Below are positions 1 through 8,596 of a stretch of 64,000 nucleotides of DNA, one piece after another. A program made the position numbers and the translations under genes. Each line of letters starts with the position of its first letter. Position 1 is the first letter of the stretch. The stretch is from Lederbergia graminis (lineage in GTDB: Bacteria; Bacillota; Bacilli; Bacillales; Bacillaceae_C): the NCBI RefSeq assembly GCF_042655485.1, contig NZ_JBHSMC010000020.1, positions 1 through 64,000 of the forward strand, given 5' to 3'. Below the pieces are notes generated by a model. It saw only the letters and a program-made list of their open reading frames with translations, was not told the origin of the DNA and did no database searches.

Positions 1-96
1 CTTGTTTCATTTTTGTTTTTCAAACTTGGTCACTCCCCAGAAAAGCATTATTAAACAATTGTAACATTTCTAGTGTCCATTATAAGGGGGTCGACC

Positions 97-120
97 ACTG
101 GCACCGAAACAATTTATTCT
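97..120. repeat. Fragment of the GGTGCC palindromic repeat
   Basis: The half-palindrome ctGGCACC followed by a spacer-like GAAACAATTTATTCT matches the right half of the repeat family described for 2283-2360. The TAA stop of the UvrD-like helicase (114-116, minus strand) lies inside it, so the last codons of that gene are repeat-derived. Confidence 0.6.
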
Positions 121-2261
121 ACTGCTTCGATTAGGCCCATGTTTAGGCACGTGTCGATGAGTAGGGTTTTTTCTTTAGTTGGGAATTTTATCGTAAATTT
201 GTCGGTATCTACATGTGCGATGGTTCCTGTTCCGAACACACGGTGTTTAACGATTTTCCCTTCAGTTATTTCTTCTTTTGCTTGGATCGCGTTCGGGTTG
301 AATGGCACTTTGCCACTCTTTACTTTTTGTTCCACCTCTCTCTTAGTTGGAGGATTCAAGATGTTTTTCACATGCACTACAAATTCTGATACTTCGGTTT
401 CGTTCCCATCTCGATTTCGATATGTAAGCAGTTCAAGCTTTTTCTTTGCTCTTGTCATCCCTACATAAAATAAACGAGTTGCTTCTTCCATTAAATTACC
501 GGAAGCTCGGTCTTCTTTTGATGGGATGACTCCACTCACGCAATCAATCATATACACCTTTTCAAACTCTAACCCTTTGGAACTATGAAACGTCGAGAAC
601 GTAACTGCATTTTGCCCTTTTTTATGTTTCGCTTGTTGCATTACGTTTTTCAAATACGTTAATCGATTCGCAAATTCTTCTAATGTTTTTAGATGCTTGG
701 CAATATCCTCGAGCGTGTTTAATATCCCAATTAAATAGTCCTTGCGAAAACCAAGGCGCTCACACATTTTATCAATCGCTTTTTCATAGCCAAGCTTTTC
801 ACGAATGAGCTTAATTGCACGAACTGGGGTCATCCCGTTCATTTCTTGAAATAGCTTTTTACATAACTGGATCTTCTTCACTTGATAATCCTGAACAGGG
901 ACAAACTTCAGTAAATTATCAAACACAGAATCGTGATTCGCGATCCTTTTTACAGCTTCCATCTGCTGCTTCGTAATATACGCATCAAACTTCGTATGAA
1001 TTTTTTCTAATATATCAGGACGCTTATCGGTAAAAGACATCCTCATAAAATTAAGTATATCCTCGACAACCCAATGCGAGAAAAAGCGGTTATCGGCATC
1101 TTTCATATAAAACGGAATGCCAGCCCGGTCAAACTTGTTCATGAGTGTAATCGAAGAAGAGTTATTCCGGAACAACACAGCTACTTCTCGCAGGTTTTCG
1201 ATGTCCTTAATTTCCTTCACTAAGTAGTTAGATTGCTCGTTGTAATCTTGAAAGTCGATAATTTTGATCGGTTCCGCTGTAGGATTATTCGTGAACATAT
1301 TCTTCTCGTAACGATGTTTATTTCTTTTAATAAACTGATTCGCCGTGTCCACAATCTCTTTAGATGAGCGATAATTTTGCTCCATAAACAGCGTTACAGC
1401 GTTTGGATATACCTTTTTAAAATCTAGTAAATACGAAGGCTCCGCCCCTCTCCAACTATAAATCGATTGATCATCATCAGCCACCACACATAGATTTCCG
1501 TGTGTCTTCACGAGCTTTTCCATGATGGCATGCTGAACAAGTGAGGTGTCCTGACTTTCATCCGTTAACACATAATGGAATTTTTGTTGATATTTTCGCA
1601 GAATGTGAGAATCTTTCTCGAGTACTTCATTCCCGATCGTTAACATATCATCATAATCGATTAATAGCTTGCCCGGGTTGATGCGTTTGAACGCCTCGTA
1701 TTTAGTGACAATTTGCACCGCTTTTGGGACATCGCAAGAAACAGAATTCCATTTTTCGGGAGGAAGCATTTTATTTTTCACATAACTGATGAAAGTCGTC
1801 AGCTCGTCCATCTGGTCTTCGGTAATGTTCTCGCCTGTGAGCGACTTAAACAAATTCCGTAAAATCATGTTCTTATGGAGATGTTGATTATCTGCATCCA
1901 TTGTACCTTCAATAATATGAAAGTGGGTACGTGTTTTATAAAAATATTCTCGTACTATTTGAAACGCAAAACTATGTATTGTAGAGAAATCCACTGGTTG
2001 TAATTGTGGGAAAAAGCGTGCAAACCGCTCCTCCATGTCTTTCGCGGACGCCTTGCTGAACGTAACCGCCTTGATGTTAGAAGGATCTACACCCTTTTCT
2101 TCTATTATAAAACCAATTCTCATAATAATCGTCGTCGTTTTCCCAGAACCCGGTGAAGCTAACAATAGAAGTGGCCCCTCCGTCTGAAGAACAGCCTGCC
2201 TCTGCACATCATTAAGACGTACCCCTAGCTCCTCTTCCTTCCTCCTAAAAAAATCCACCAT
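114..2261 (-). CDS. UvrD/Rep-family ATP-dependent DNA helicase
   Basis: Superfamily 1A 3'-5' DNA helicase of about 715 residues, probably cytoplasmic and acting in DNA repair or replication restart. Visible motifs are Walker A ASPGSGKTTT near residue 40, the DESQD Walker B, VADDDQSIYSWRGA, QNYRSS, the FSTFHSSKGLEF region and the motif VI-like FYVGMTRAKKKLELLTYR. A 'KHRVFGTGTI' segment near the C-terminus resembles the basic tail of PcrA/UvrD proteins. I chose the ATG at 2261 because AAGGAGG lies seven bases upstream; the longer frame to 2345 is just translated repeat DNA. It follows the GH35 gene on the same strand with two repeat loci between. It is shorter than typical PcrA, so it is an accessory UvrD-like paralogue rather than the housekeeping enzyme. 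The specific role is unknown. Confidence 0.9.
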   Translation of the reverse strand: MVDFFRRKEEELGVRLNDVQRQAVLQTEGPLLLLASPGSGKTTTIIMRIGFIIEEKGVDPSNIKAVTFSKASAKDMEERFARFFPQLQPVDFSTIHSFAFQIVREYFYKTRTHFHIIEGTMDADNQHLHKNMILRNLFKSLTGENITEDQMDELTTFISYVKNKMLPPEKWNSVSCDVPKAVQIVTKYEAFKRINPGKLLIDYDDMLTIGNEVLEKDSHILRKYQQKFHYVLTDESQDTSLVQHAIMEKLVKTHGNLCVVADDDQSIYSWRGAEPSYLLDFKKVYPNAVTLFMEQNYRSSKEIVDTANQFIKRNKHRYEKNMFTNNPTAEPIKIIDFQDYNEQSNYLVKEIKDIENLREVAVLFRNNSSSITLMNKFDRAGIPFYMKDADNRFFSHWVVEDILNFMRMSFTDKRPDILEKIHTKFDAYITKQQMEAVKRIANHDSVFDNLLKFVPVQDYQVKKIQLCKKLFQEMNGMTPVRAIKLIREKLGYEKAIDKMCERLGFRKDYLIGILNTLEDIAKHLKTLEEFANRLTYLKNVMQQAKHKKGQNAVTFSTFHSSKGLEFEKVYMIDCVSGVIPSKEDRASGNLMEEATRLFYVGMTRAKKKLELLTYRNRDGNETEVSEFVVHVKNILNPPTKREVEQKVKSGKVPFNPNAIQAKEEITEGKIVKHRVFGTGTIAHVDTDKFTIKFPTKEKTLLIDTCLNMGLIEAVE

Positions 2262-2282
2262 AGGGGTCCCTCCTTCCTCCAC

Positions 2283-2360
2283 GGTGCCTGGCACCCGTAC
2301 AATTCCAAACATTCCTAATGGTGCCGGTGCCTGGCACCGAAACATCTTGGCACCGAAACA
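2283..2360. repeat. GGTGCC palindromic repeat locus (30-nt spacer)
   Basis: Two 13-bp palindromes GGTGCCTGGCACC at 2283-2295 and 2326-2338 are separated by exactly 30 nt, followed by a partial copy (ggcaccgaaaca). The locus forms the 5' leader of the UvrD-like gene; its ribosome binding site begins a few bases beyond the repeat. Confidence 0.9.
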
Positions 2361-2404
2361 TCTCTTTCTCTATAATACTACCCATCCACTTCAGAAATCA
2401 AAAA

Positions 2405-2460
2405 AGTGCCTGGCACCCGAAACATTAGGAAATTTCTAAATTGTTCGGGTGCCTGGCACC
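2405..2460. repeat. GGTGCC palindromic repeat locus (30-nt spacer)
   Basis: Palindromes at 2405-2417 (first base changed to A) and 2448-2460, 30 nt apart. The last C of the repeat is the first plus-strand base of the GH35 stop codon, so the repeat directly abuts the end of that gene. Confidence 0.9.
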
Positions 2461-4793
2461 TAGAATATTCTGATTTCTCGTACAGGGGTAGCTTGCATGG
2501 ATTGGATTTGGGCTATTTGGTTTTGGGCTATTTCGGTTCTTGCGGCCATTGGGGAGTCGCTTTTGACGAAGCTGTCTCCTTTGATTGGGGATATGTACAC
2601 GTACATCCCTTTTTCAACGAGTTCTTTTTCGTGTGCTTTTAATCCAACATCCCATGTGTCATTGTTACAGAAATTATCGTGAATCAGCTCTCCATCAATA
2701 AACGCGTATCCTATATCTCCTACATAATCAATTTGAAGCAGAAGTTCTTTCACATCCTCAAAGTCTTCCGCCCTAACATTAATTTTCGCTTTATTTTCCT
2801 TCACCATTGTCACATCAAGGTTAACCGTACGAGGAGAAATTGGAATTTGATACTGTTTAAACAAGCCTCCACCTGCTTTTTCCTCTAATACCTTCCCATT
2901 TGCCGTAAATCCACCACTCTCATGAGGGAACACCTTCATTTCGATATCATCCGAACCAGTATATTCCAATCTTACATGATCTTCATCGACTAATACGTTC
3001 GCATTCGTGATGACGATTTGCTCTTTCCCCTTAAACGTAAACTTCCAAAAATTCAAAGCATCTTCTTCCGTTATCGTGCAAATATTTATTTTTTCACCAG
3101 CGCTGGATATTAGCTTTATCGTGCTCATTGCATGTTCATGTACCTTCAAAATCGTATGACCTTCGACTTCCTCCACTGTACCACCATCAATCTGAATTTT
3201 CTCGATCTCGGTCGCATCAAAACTATACTCCCCACTCATTCCCTTAGGCATAAAAAAGAAATAATACATTTCGCCATCATGTTCTAGCTTTGTAATTAAT
3301 TGCGTCGTGGAATACTTCAGCGTGCAGCCATTTAAATCCAAGTTATACGGTAAAATGCAGCACGTATCCTTTGCTAACGAAATAGAATCCCGCTTAGGCA
3401 CCCTTAATTCTTCCTCGTCCAACGATAGCGTAATAGAGAATTCGTTCTGGTCGTTCATTTCCACATGGTCTTGGAAATTATTAATAAAAATAAATCCTGA
3501 ATTTCCATCCGCCCTTACCGCATATCGTAATGTTTCCACATCATGCGGATCTATCGCATCGGCACCTTCTGGTAGAACGGTCTTCGTTTTACTAAAAATA
3601 TCCTCAAAATCTTTATAAAAATAATGTTGTCGTTTCAACCGTTTATACGATTCTCTAATTTGACCAAATTCCCCGATCGCAGCTTGGTAGTCGTACGAAA
3701 TTTTAGGTGTTGCAGTCTCATTTAAAAAAGGTGTTTTCTTCCCTTTTGGATTCGATCCGCCGTGAAACATATAATACCCTACGAAGTTACAGCCACCAGC
3801 CACCTTCATTTCCGACATCGCATCTACACTCGCAAACGGGAGCTTGAACCTATATTTGTAAAATACCGTCATTCCTCCACCCATTTCCGCACATGCAAAT
3901 GGAATACTTTCAGTATCATATCTAGCTTCAAAGCCGTAATTTTCTTTTTCGTTATTATGAAAATCTCGGAAAATATATTCTGGAGTTGCTGGATGCTCCT
4001 TCACATCCCCATAGAAAATCCATGGCCAATACGCATAGCCACCCCATAAAGGCAGCACTTCATCAATCGGAGCGGATGCCCCACCCCATCCAGTACACGT
4101 GTAAATTGGTGTCTCTATCCCAACTTCGATCGCTAATTGTTTTAGCCTTTTAATATGGTCTTCTCCGTCATTTCCGCCAGTCACCCATTCATTGGAAGTA
4201 CCTGTTGTCATCTCCCATGGAGCTGCTGAATGCTGATGCTCATTTTCCAATTGAGTTCCTATAATTGGCCCACCATCTTTAAATAATAATCCTTGTACTT
4301 GATGACTAATTTCCTTATATAATCTTTTCACATACACTAAATATTCCTCATCATTAGCACGCAATTCAAACGGTCTACCAAAAAGCCAATCTGGTAAACC
4401 ACCATTTCTCACTTCACCGTGATCAAATGGACCAATGCGGATAATGACATTCACACCATGCTTGCCGCACAGTTCAATAAACCTTCTTAAGTTTTTATTT
4501 CCTTCCCATACAAATTTTCCTTGTTCTTCCTCATGATGATTCCAAAAAATATAGGTTGCGATAATATTGATGCCACCCATTTTCATCTTAATAATTTCAT
4601 CTTCCCATTGCTCACAATGATACCGGCTATAATGAAACTCCCCACAAATCCCGAAAAAGGATTCTCCATTTCTCAGCATATAATAGTTCGTAAAACGGAT
4701 ATCTTCCCCATTCTTATTCGTTCCACCTAATGTAGTATTTGCTGGGTATATATCCTTTTTAATATTTTTTACTGCAATACGATAGTTCGTCAT
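2460..4793 (-). CDS. GH35-family beta-galactosidase
   Basis: Glycoside hydrolase family 35 enzyme of 777 residues without a signal peptide, expected to release terminal beta-galactose from imported oligosaccharides in the cytoplasm. The N-terminal TIM barrel carries FFGICGEFHYSR, the WEDEIIKMKMGG and IIRIGPF stretches, the acid/base motif QLENEH (Glu about 185) and the probable nucleophile in CAEMGGG (Glu about 303). The C-terminal half is beta-rich, as in other GH35 enzymes. The ATG at 4793 has GGGAGG eight bases upstream. It is the last gene of the import operon (permease, permease, binding protein, GH35), 87 bp after the binding protein, with a hairpin in the gap. The last residues ('REIRIF') and stop run into a GGTGCC repeat. 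Galactoside specificity is inferred from family and neighbours. Confidence 0.87.
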   Translation of the reverse strand: MTNYRIAVKNIKKDIYPANTTLGGTNKNGEDIRFTNYYMLRNGESFFGICGEFHYSRYHCEQWEDEIIKMKMGGINIIATYIFWNHHEEEQGKFVWEGNKNLRRFIELCGKHGVNVIIRIGPFDHGEVRNGGLPDWLFGRPFELRANDEEYLVYVKRLYKEISHQVQGLLFKDGGPIIGTQLENEHQHSAAPWEMTTGTSNEWVTGGNDGEDHIKRLKQLAIEVGIETPIYTCTGWGGASAPIDEVLPLWGGYAYWPWIFYGDVKEHPATPEYIFRDFHNNEKENYGFEARYDTESIPFACAEMGGGMTVFYKYRFKLPFASVDAMSEMKVAGGCNFVGYYMFHGGSNPKGKKTPFLNETATPKISYDYQAAIGEFGQIRESYKRLKRQHYFYKDFEDIFSKTKTVLPEGADAIDPHDVETLRYAVRADGNSGFIFINNFQDHVEMNDQNEFSITLSLDEEELRVPKRDSISLAKDTCCILPYNLDLNGCTLKYSTTQLITKLEHDGEMYYFFFMPKGMSGEYSFDATEIEKIQIDGGTVEEVEGHTILKVHEHAMSTIKLISSAGEKINICTITEEDALNFWKFTFKGKEQIVITNANVLVDEDHVRLEYTGSDDIEMKVFPHESGGFTANGKVLEEKAGGGLFKQYQIPISPRTVNLDVTMVKENKAKINVRAEDFEDVKELLLQIDYVGDIGYAFIDGELIHDNFCNNDTWDVGLKAHEKELVEKGMYVYISPIKGDSFVKSDSPMAARTEIAQNQIAQIQSMQATPVREIRIF

Positions 4794-4832
4794 CTTAATC
4801 CTCCCAATCTATCATAAATTCATAGCATGAAA

Positions 4833-4862
4833 ACTAATAGGGAAATCACTCCTTCCCTATTA
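4833..4862 (-). terminator. Hairpin between binding-protein and GH35 genes
   Basis: Inverted repeat CTAATAGGGAA / TTCCCTATTAG followed on the minus strand by TTTTC. It lies between the binding-protein stop and the GH35 start in one transcription unit. It may be a partial terminator or 3'-end stabiliser that keeps binding-protein mRNA in excess, as is common in binding-protein-dependent operons (inference). Confidence 0.6.
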
Positions 4863-4879
4863 GCTTCAGCACACGCTTA

Positions 4880-6442
4880 TTACTGATTTCCTGGCCATGC
4901 AAATTCAAGACCAAGCTTTTCCTTCGCTTCTTTAAACGCTTTATTTTTATATTCATATAATTTATCGTATCCTAGTTTATCTTCCTGCTCTAACATTTCA
5001 TCGTATAACGATTTAACTTCATCACTTGATTTTGCCATTACCATTTTTGCAGTCATTTGGCTACGGTAATCATCAATTTTCGTTTGGATACTTCCTTCTT
5101 CTGTTCCCCCTTGCGTATTGGTAGCTTCAAACGCGAGAGAGTAGAAAGAAAATTGCTCGAAATACGCATCCTTTTCTGCAATCGCAATATCATAAGGTGT
5201 TTTTGGCTCTGGAGAAGCCCTCATTACATAAATCCAGTTAATTAACCATGGCAAAGAGTCTGCTCCTGATTTCATGCGTGCTTGTGTCGGATCTTTTTCC
5301 AACTCTTTCTGATAGTCCTCTTTATATACGACTCTACCATCCTCATCTGGTTCCCAAGCGTAGCCTTTTGCTCCAAATTGTGCATTCAATACCATTTCTT
5401 CCGTTGATAAAAACTCTAGTAATTTAATAATCTCCGCTTTTTTCTTGGAGTTTTCCCCTATCATTGTCAATGTCCAACCAGAGATAGGACTTGGATCAAA
5501 ATACATCTTGTTGCCAGCATCTCCTTTAATTGGACCTACTGCAACGTATAATGCTTTTGGATCCTGAGCTGCAAGACCTTCATACGTGATTAACGAATTC
5601 GTAAACGAGAATACACTTCCTGCGTTCACCTTTTCCTCTTTCTGTTGTTCCGTTAATGTTAATGAATCTTGTGGCAACAATCCTTCACGATATAATTCAT
5701 TTAAAAATAGAAGTGACTCTAATGCCTCCGGAGTACGGATTTTCTCTTGATAATTTCCTTCTTTATCTTCTAATGGAGCTCCGAAGAATTGCATGATATT
5801 CGTTAAATCATAATAAGCAGGAATGACATCAAATCCGTTATATTTTAACTTCGCATCTTTCACTTTTTTCAAAGCCGCAATCGTTCCTGCCTTTGTGGAA
5901 AAATCTTCCGGTTCGATTCCTAATTGTTCCATGAAGTCTTTACGAGCGACTATACTCGTATGTGTTGGTAAATTTTCCGTAGACTCGAGTTGTTCTTCTG
6001 CATAGAAATAGTTTGGTAACCCATATAAGTGCCCATCTTCATTGCTGTACCAATCAATAACCGATTGTGGGACGTCAAAATTTGGTGCATGCTCCTTAAT
6101 TAATTCATCAAGTGGAGCTACAAGTCCTGAGTTTTCTAACACTTTTCTTTGCGGTGCAATATTCCATACAGTAACGACATCTGGAATATCTTTCGATGCA
6201 ATCATCGCCCCTAATTTTTCCGCATTACCGGAAATGAACTCAATTCTTAGGCCCGTTTCTTCTGTAATCAGCTTGTCTAACGCTACATTCTTTTCATCCC
6301 ATTGCTTGCTATACCATTCACTATCAACAAACCAGCGAATCGTGTCCCCACTGCTAGAAGAAGCGTCATCCTTTTGCCCAAGACAACCAGAAAGAACTCC
6401 AACCACTATGACAGTAAGCAACAACCAAACTATTTTTTTCAA
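4880..6442 (-). CDS. Extracellular solute-binding lipoprotein (LplA-like)
   Basis: Sugar-binding lipoprotein of 520 residues for an ABC importer, anchored outside the membrane. The signal peptide (LLLTVIVVGVLSGC) ends in a lipobox with the lipidated Cys at about residue 20, followed by a Ser/Asp-rich linker. The body resembles family 1 binding proteins of the LplA/YtcQ type that pair with LplB/LplC permeases; no ATPase gene is nearby, which is normal where a shared MsmX-type ATPase serves several importers. The start is TTG at 6442, preceded by GGGAGGAAGAGG; no ATG fits. The gene lies 38 bp downstream of the second permease. Ligand inferred from GH35 and GH53 neighbours: galacto-oligosaccharides. 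Confidence 0.88.
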   Translation of the reverse strand: MKKIVWLLLTVIVVGVLSGCLGQKDDASSSSGDTIRWFVDSEWYSKQWDEKNVALDKLITEETGLRIEFISGNAEKLGAMIASKDIPDVVTVWNIAPQRKVLENSGLVAPLDELIKEHAPNFDVPQSVIDWYSNEDGHLYGLPNYFYAEEQLESTENLPTHTSIVARKDFMEQLGIEPEDFSTKAGTIAALKKVKDAKLKYNGFDVIPAYYDLTNIMQFFGAPLEDKEGNYQEKIRTPEALESLLFLNELYREGLLPQDSLTLTEQQKEEKVNAGSVFSFTNSLITYEGLAAQDPKALYVAVGPIKGDAGNKMYFDPSPISGWTLTMIGENSKKKAEIIKLLEFLSTEEMVLNAQFGAKGYAWEPDEDGRVVYKEDYQKELEKDPTQARMKSGADSLPWLINWIYVMRASPEPKTPYDIAIAEKDAYFEQFSFYSLAFEATNTQGGTEEGSIQTKIDDYRSQMTAKMVMAKSSDEVKSLYDEMLEQEDKLGYDKLYEYKNKAFKEAKEKLGLEFAWPGNQ

Positions 6443-6480
6443 TACCTCTTCCTCCCTTTATATTTATTCTGTAAAAACGC

Positions 6481-7371
6481 CTACTCTTTTATGGAACCTA
6501 TCATGACACCCTTCACAAAATACTTTTGTAAAAACGGATAGATTACTAATATTGGAAGAGTGGTAGCAATCATCATTGCTAGTTTCAATGTTTCTGGACT
6601 AATTTGTTTCGCTTGTTCCGGAATTAACGCAGCAGCCTGCGCTCCCATCGAATGAGCGAACGATGCATCTGTCACAACTCGCATTAAAAATAACTGAATT
6701 GTTTGTAGCGATTTATCAGTCGTAAACATCATCGCATCGAAATACGAATTCCAGTGGTACACCCCATTAAACAAAGCGATGGCAGCTAATACTGGTTTCG
6801 AAAGTGGAATGATGAAACTGAAGAAAATTCGATATTCACCTGCTCCATCCATTTTTGCCGACTCAATTAACGTTTCTGGGATCGTTCTAAAAAATGACAT
6901 CATGATAATCATGTTCCACACATTAAACAAAGCCGGAATGATGTAGACTAGGAAGTTATTTAAAAGACCTAACTTTTGATAGAGTAAATAAGTAGGTACT
7001 AAACCGCCCGCGAAAAACATCGTAATCATCATAAAAATCATGTAATAGCCTTTAAATTTCAAGTTTTTCCTAGACATTCCGTACGCGATCATTGCGGTAA
7101 ACAGTACAGATGTAATCGTTCCAATCACAGTTCTACTCGCGGTTACAATATAGGCATTATAGATTGTAATATCGGAGAATACTGCTTTATAGTTAGATAG
7201 GGTAAATTCGCGTGGCCATAGAAAGACACCACCACGTAAATAATCTAGACCACTGTTGAAAGAACCAACAATCGAAAACCAGAAAGGAGCAAGCGTTAAG
7301 ATGACAATGATTAACATGAAAACAATGACAAACGTATCAAAAACGATATCCTTAGCCGTTCGTATCTTCAA
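6481..7371 (-). CDS. ABC sugar permease, LplC/YtcP-like
   Basis: Inner-membrane permease of about 296 residues with six predicted membrane segments, forming with the LplB-like partner the channel of a carbohydrate ABC importer. The conserved EAA loop is present as ESAKMDGAGEYRIFFSFIIPLSKP, the ATPase contact. AAAGGAGG directly abuts an in-frame GTG (7380) but lies nine bases before an in-frame TTG (7371); I prefer the TTG, giving an N-terminus MKIRTAKDIVF. It starts 15 bp downstream of the LplB-like gene and precedes the binding protein. It ends MIGSIKE, a typical LplC tail. Confidence 0.87.
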   Translation of the reverse strand: MKIRTAKDIVFDTFVIVFMLIIVILTLAPFWFSIVGSFNSGLDYLRGGVFLWPREFTLSNYKAVFSDITIYNAYIVTASRTVIGTITSVLFTAMIAYGMSRKNLKFKGYYMIFMMITMFFAGGLVPTYLLYQKLGLLNNFLVYIIPALFNVWNMIIMMSFFRTIPETLIESAKMDGAGEYRIFFSFIIPLSKPVLAAIALFNGVYHWNSYFDAMMFTTDKSLQTIQLFLMRVVTDASFAHSMGAQAAALIPEQAKQISPETLKLAMMIATTLPILVIYPFLQKYFVKGVMIGSIKE

Positions 7372-7386
7372 TAATCCCACCCTCCT

Positions 7387-8346
7387 TTAAAATAAACTAT
7401 TATCCGTAATCTTCTTCGAGAGATAATTGGCAACGATTAATAGAATTAAAGCTACGACAGATTTTGCCAATCCAACCGCAGTTGAATAGGAATATCTCAT
7501 TTGTTGTAATCCAGTTTTATAAACATAAGTATCAAGTGTTTCACTCGTTTCTAAGTTAAGAGGATTTTGCAACACAAGGATTTGTTCAAAACCTGTACTT
7601 AAAATCGCACTTACCGCGAAAATAAACATAATAACGACCGTTCCAAGAATACTAGGTAAAGTGATATACCACATTTTCTGGAAGCGACCTGCGCCATCCA
7701 TCGTTGCTGCTTCATATAGCTGAGGATCAACCCCTGAAATAGCGGCGATATAAATAATCGCTCCCCACCCTAATCCTTTCAACATCTCTCCGATGACTAA
7801 AATAAACCAGAAGTATTGTGCCTCTCCCATAAAGTTGATCGCTTGTTCGACAATCCCCATTTTCATGAGCAAAATATTAATAACACCATTCGTCGGAGAT
7901 AATACATTCATAATAAAGCCACCAAATATAACCCAGGAGACAAAGTGTGGTAAATAAGAAATCGTTTGAACAAACGCTTTAAATCTCTTATTCATAATTT
8001 CATTTAATAATAGTGCGAAGATGATTGGGGCTGGAAAACCAAAAAACAGCAATAATGTATTAATCGCTAGCGTATTTTTCAGTACATTTGTAAAGTTTGG
8101 ATCAACGAAAAACTCTCTAAAATGAGCAAGTCCAACCCAAGGGGAATCTGTAATACCTAAAAACAAATCGTATTCTTTAAAAGCAATGATCACCCCATAC
8201 ATTGGGATGTAAGCGAAAATAGCTAAAAATAGGAGAGCTGGCCAAACCATACTCTGTAATGCTAGTTGCGATTTTAATGTATGAAAAGACGCTTTTTTCT
8301 TCCCTAACTTTGGCGGTTGATTTGCTAACTCGACATTCCCTTTTAT
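7387..8346 (-). CDS. ABC sugar permease, LplB/YteP-like, probable non-canonical start
   Basis: First gene of the galactoside import operon, an integral membrane permease with about six membrane segments. The EAA loop reads YEAATMDGAGRFQKMWYITLPS. The first ATG (8250) would begin at the edge of membrane segment 1 (MVWPALLFLAIFAYIPMYG) and has no ribosome binding site. The frame stays open upstream and encodes a plausible cytoplasmic N-terminus (KLGKKKASFHTLKSQLALQS) typical of the family. A perfect AAGGAGG at 8355-8361 lies eight bases before an in-frame ATA (8346); an ATT at 8352 is only two bases away. No ATG, GTG or TTG exists between the upstream stop (8389-8391) and 8250. I therefore place the start at ATA 8346; a sequencing error is an alternative. 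Confidence 0.72.
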   Translation of the reverse strand: MKGNVELANQPPKLGKKKASFHTLKSQLALQSMVWPALLFLAIFAYIPMYGVIIAFKEYDLFLGITDSPWVGLAHFREFFVDPNFTNVLKNTLAINTLLLFFGFPAPIIFALLLNEIMNKRFKAFVQTISYLPHFVSWVIFGGFIMNVLSPTNGVINILLMKMGIVEQAINFMGEAQYFWFILVIGEMLKGLGWGAIIYIAAISGVDPQLYEAATMDGAGRFQKMWYITLPSILGTVVIMFIFAVSAILSTGFEQILVLQNPLNLETSETLDTYVYKTGLQQMRYSYSTAVGLAKSVVALILLIVANYLSKKITDNSLF

Positions 8347-8361
8347 ATTAATCCCCTCCTT

Positions 8362-8375
8362 AGAAAGCGTTTTCT
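8362..8375. promoter_or_regulatory. Candidate cre (CcpA) site before the import operon
   Basis: AGAAAGCGTTTTCT matches the CcpA consensus TGWAANCGNTNWCA at 12 of 14 positions, with only the outermost bases different. It lies just upstream of the ribosome binding site of the LplB-like permease, a position suited to catabolite repression by blocking initiation or elongation. Confidence 0.6.
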
Positions 8376-8413
8376 TTATTATGGAGGATTATTTCTATAA
8401 TAAAAATAGCTCG

Positions 8414-8526
8414 ATTTTGGATTCTTTATCTTCTTTTTGGAAATTCTAACACTGTTCTGATAATTCGTATATTAGATGAGCTTTTAAAATATCTTATTTT
8501 TGGATTCTTTATCATATTTTTGGATT
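8414..8526. promoter_or_regulatory. Two pairs of TTTTTGGATT direct repeats, 20-bp phasing
   Basis: Four copies of an ATTTTTGGA(TT) box lie in the divergent region: 8414-8423 and 8434-8441 form one pair, 8496-8506 and 8516-8526 the other. The GG dinucleotides within each pair are exactly 20 bp apart (8419/8439 and 8502/8522), two helical turns. This is the expected layout for tandem half-sites of an AraC-type regulator; the neighbouring response regulator ends in such a domain. One pair is nearer each divergent transcription unit. Confidence 0.55.
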
Positions 8527-8561
8527 GCTATTTCTCAACGATGATACAAATGTTACAATAA

Positions 8562-8575
8562 TTAAAACGCTTTCA
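8562..8575. promoter_or_regulatory. Candidate cre site before the sensor kinase
   Basis: On the minus strand TGAAAGCGTTTTAA matches the cre consensus at 13 of 14 positions. It sits 22 bp upstream of the kinase start, after a TTTCTC-17-TACAAT promoter-like pair (-10 near 8553), so CcpA could also repress the regulator genes. Confidence 0.6.
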
Positions 8576-8596
8576 TAAATAGAGGGTTCGAATGAT

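Noticed and set aside
2406..2642. Plus-strand frame of 78 residues
   Set aside because: Begins inside the repeat and then runs antisense to the GH35 gene; composition is non-coding.
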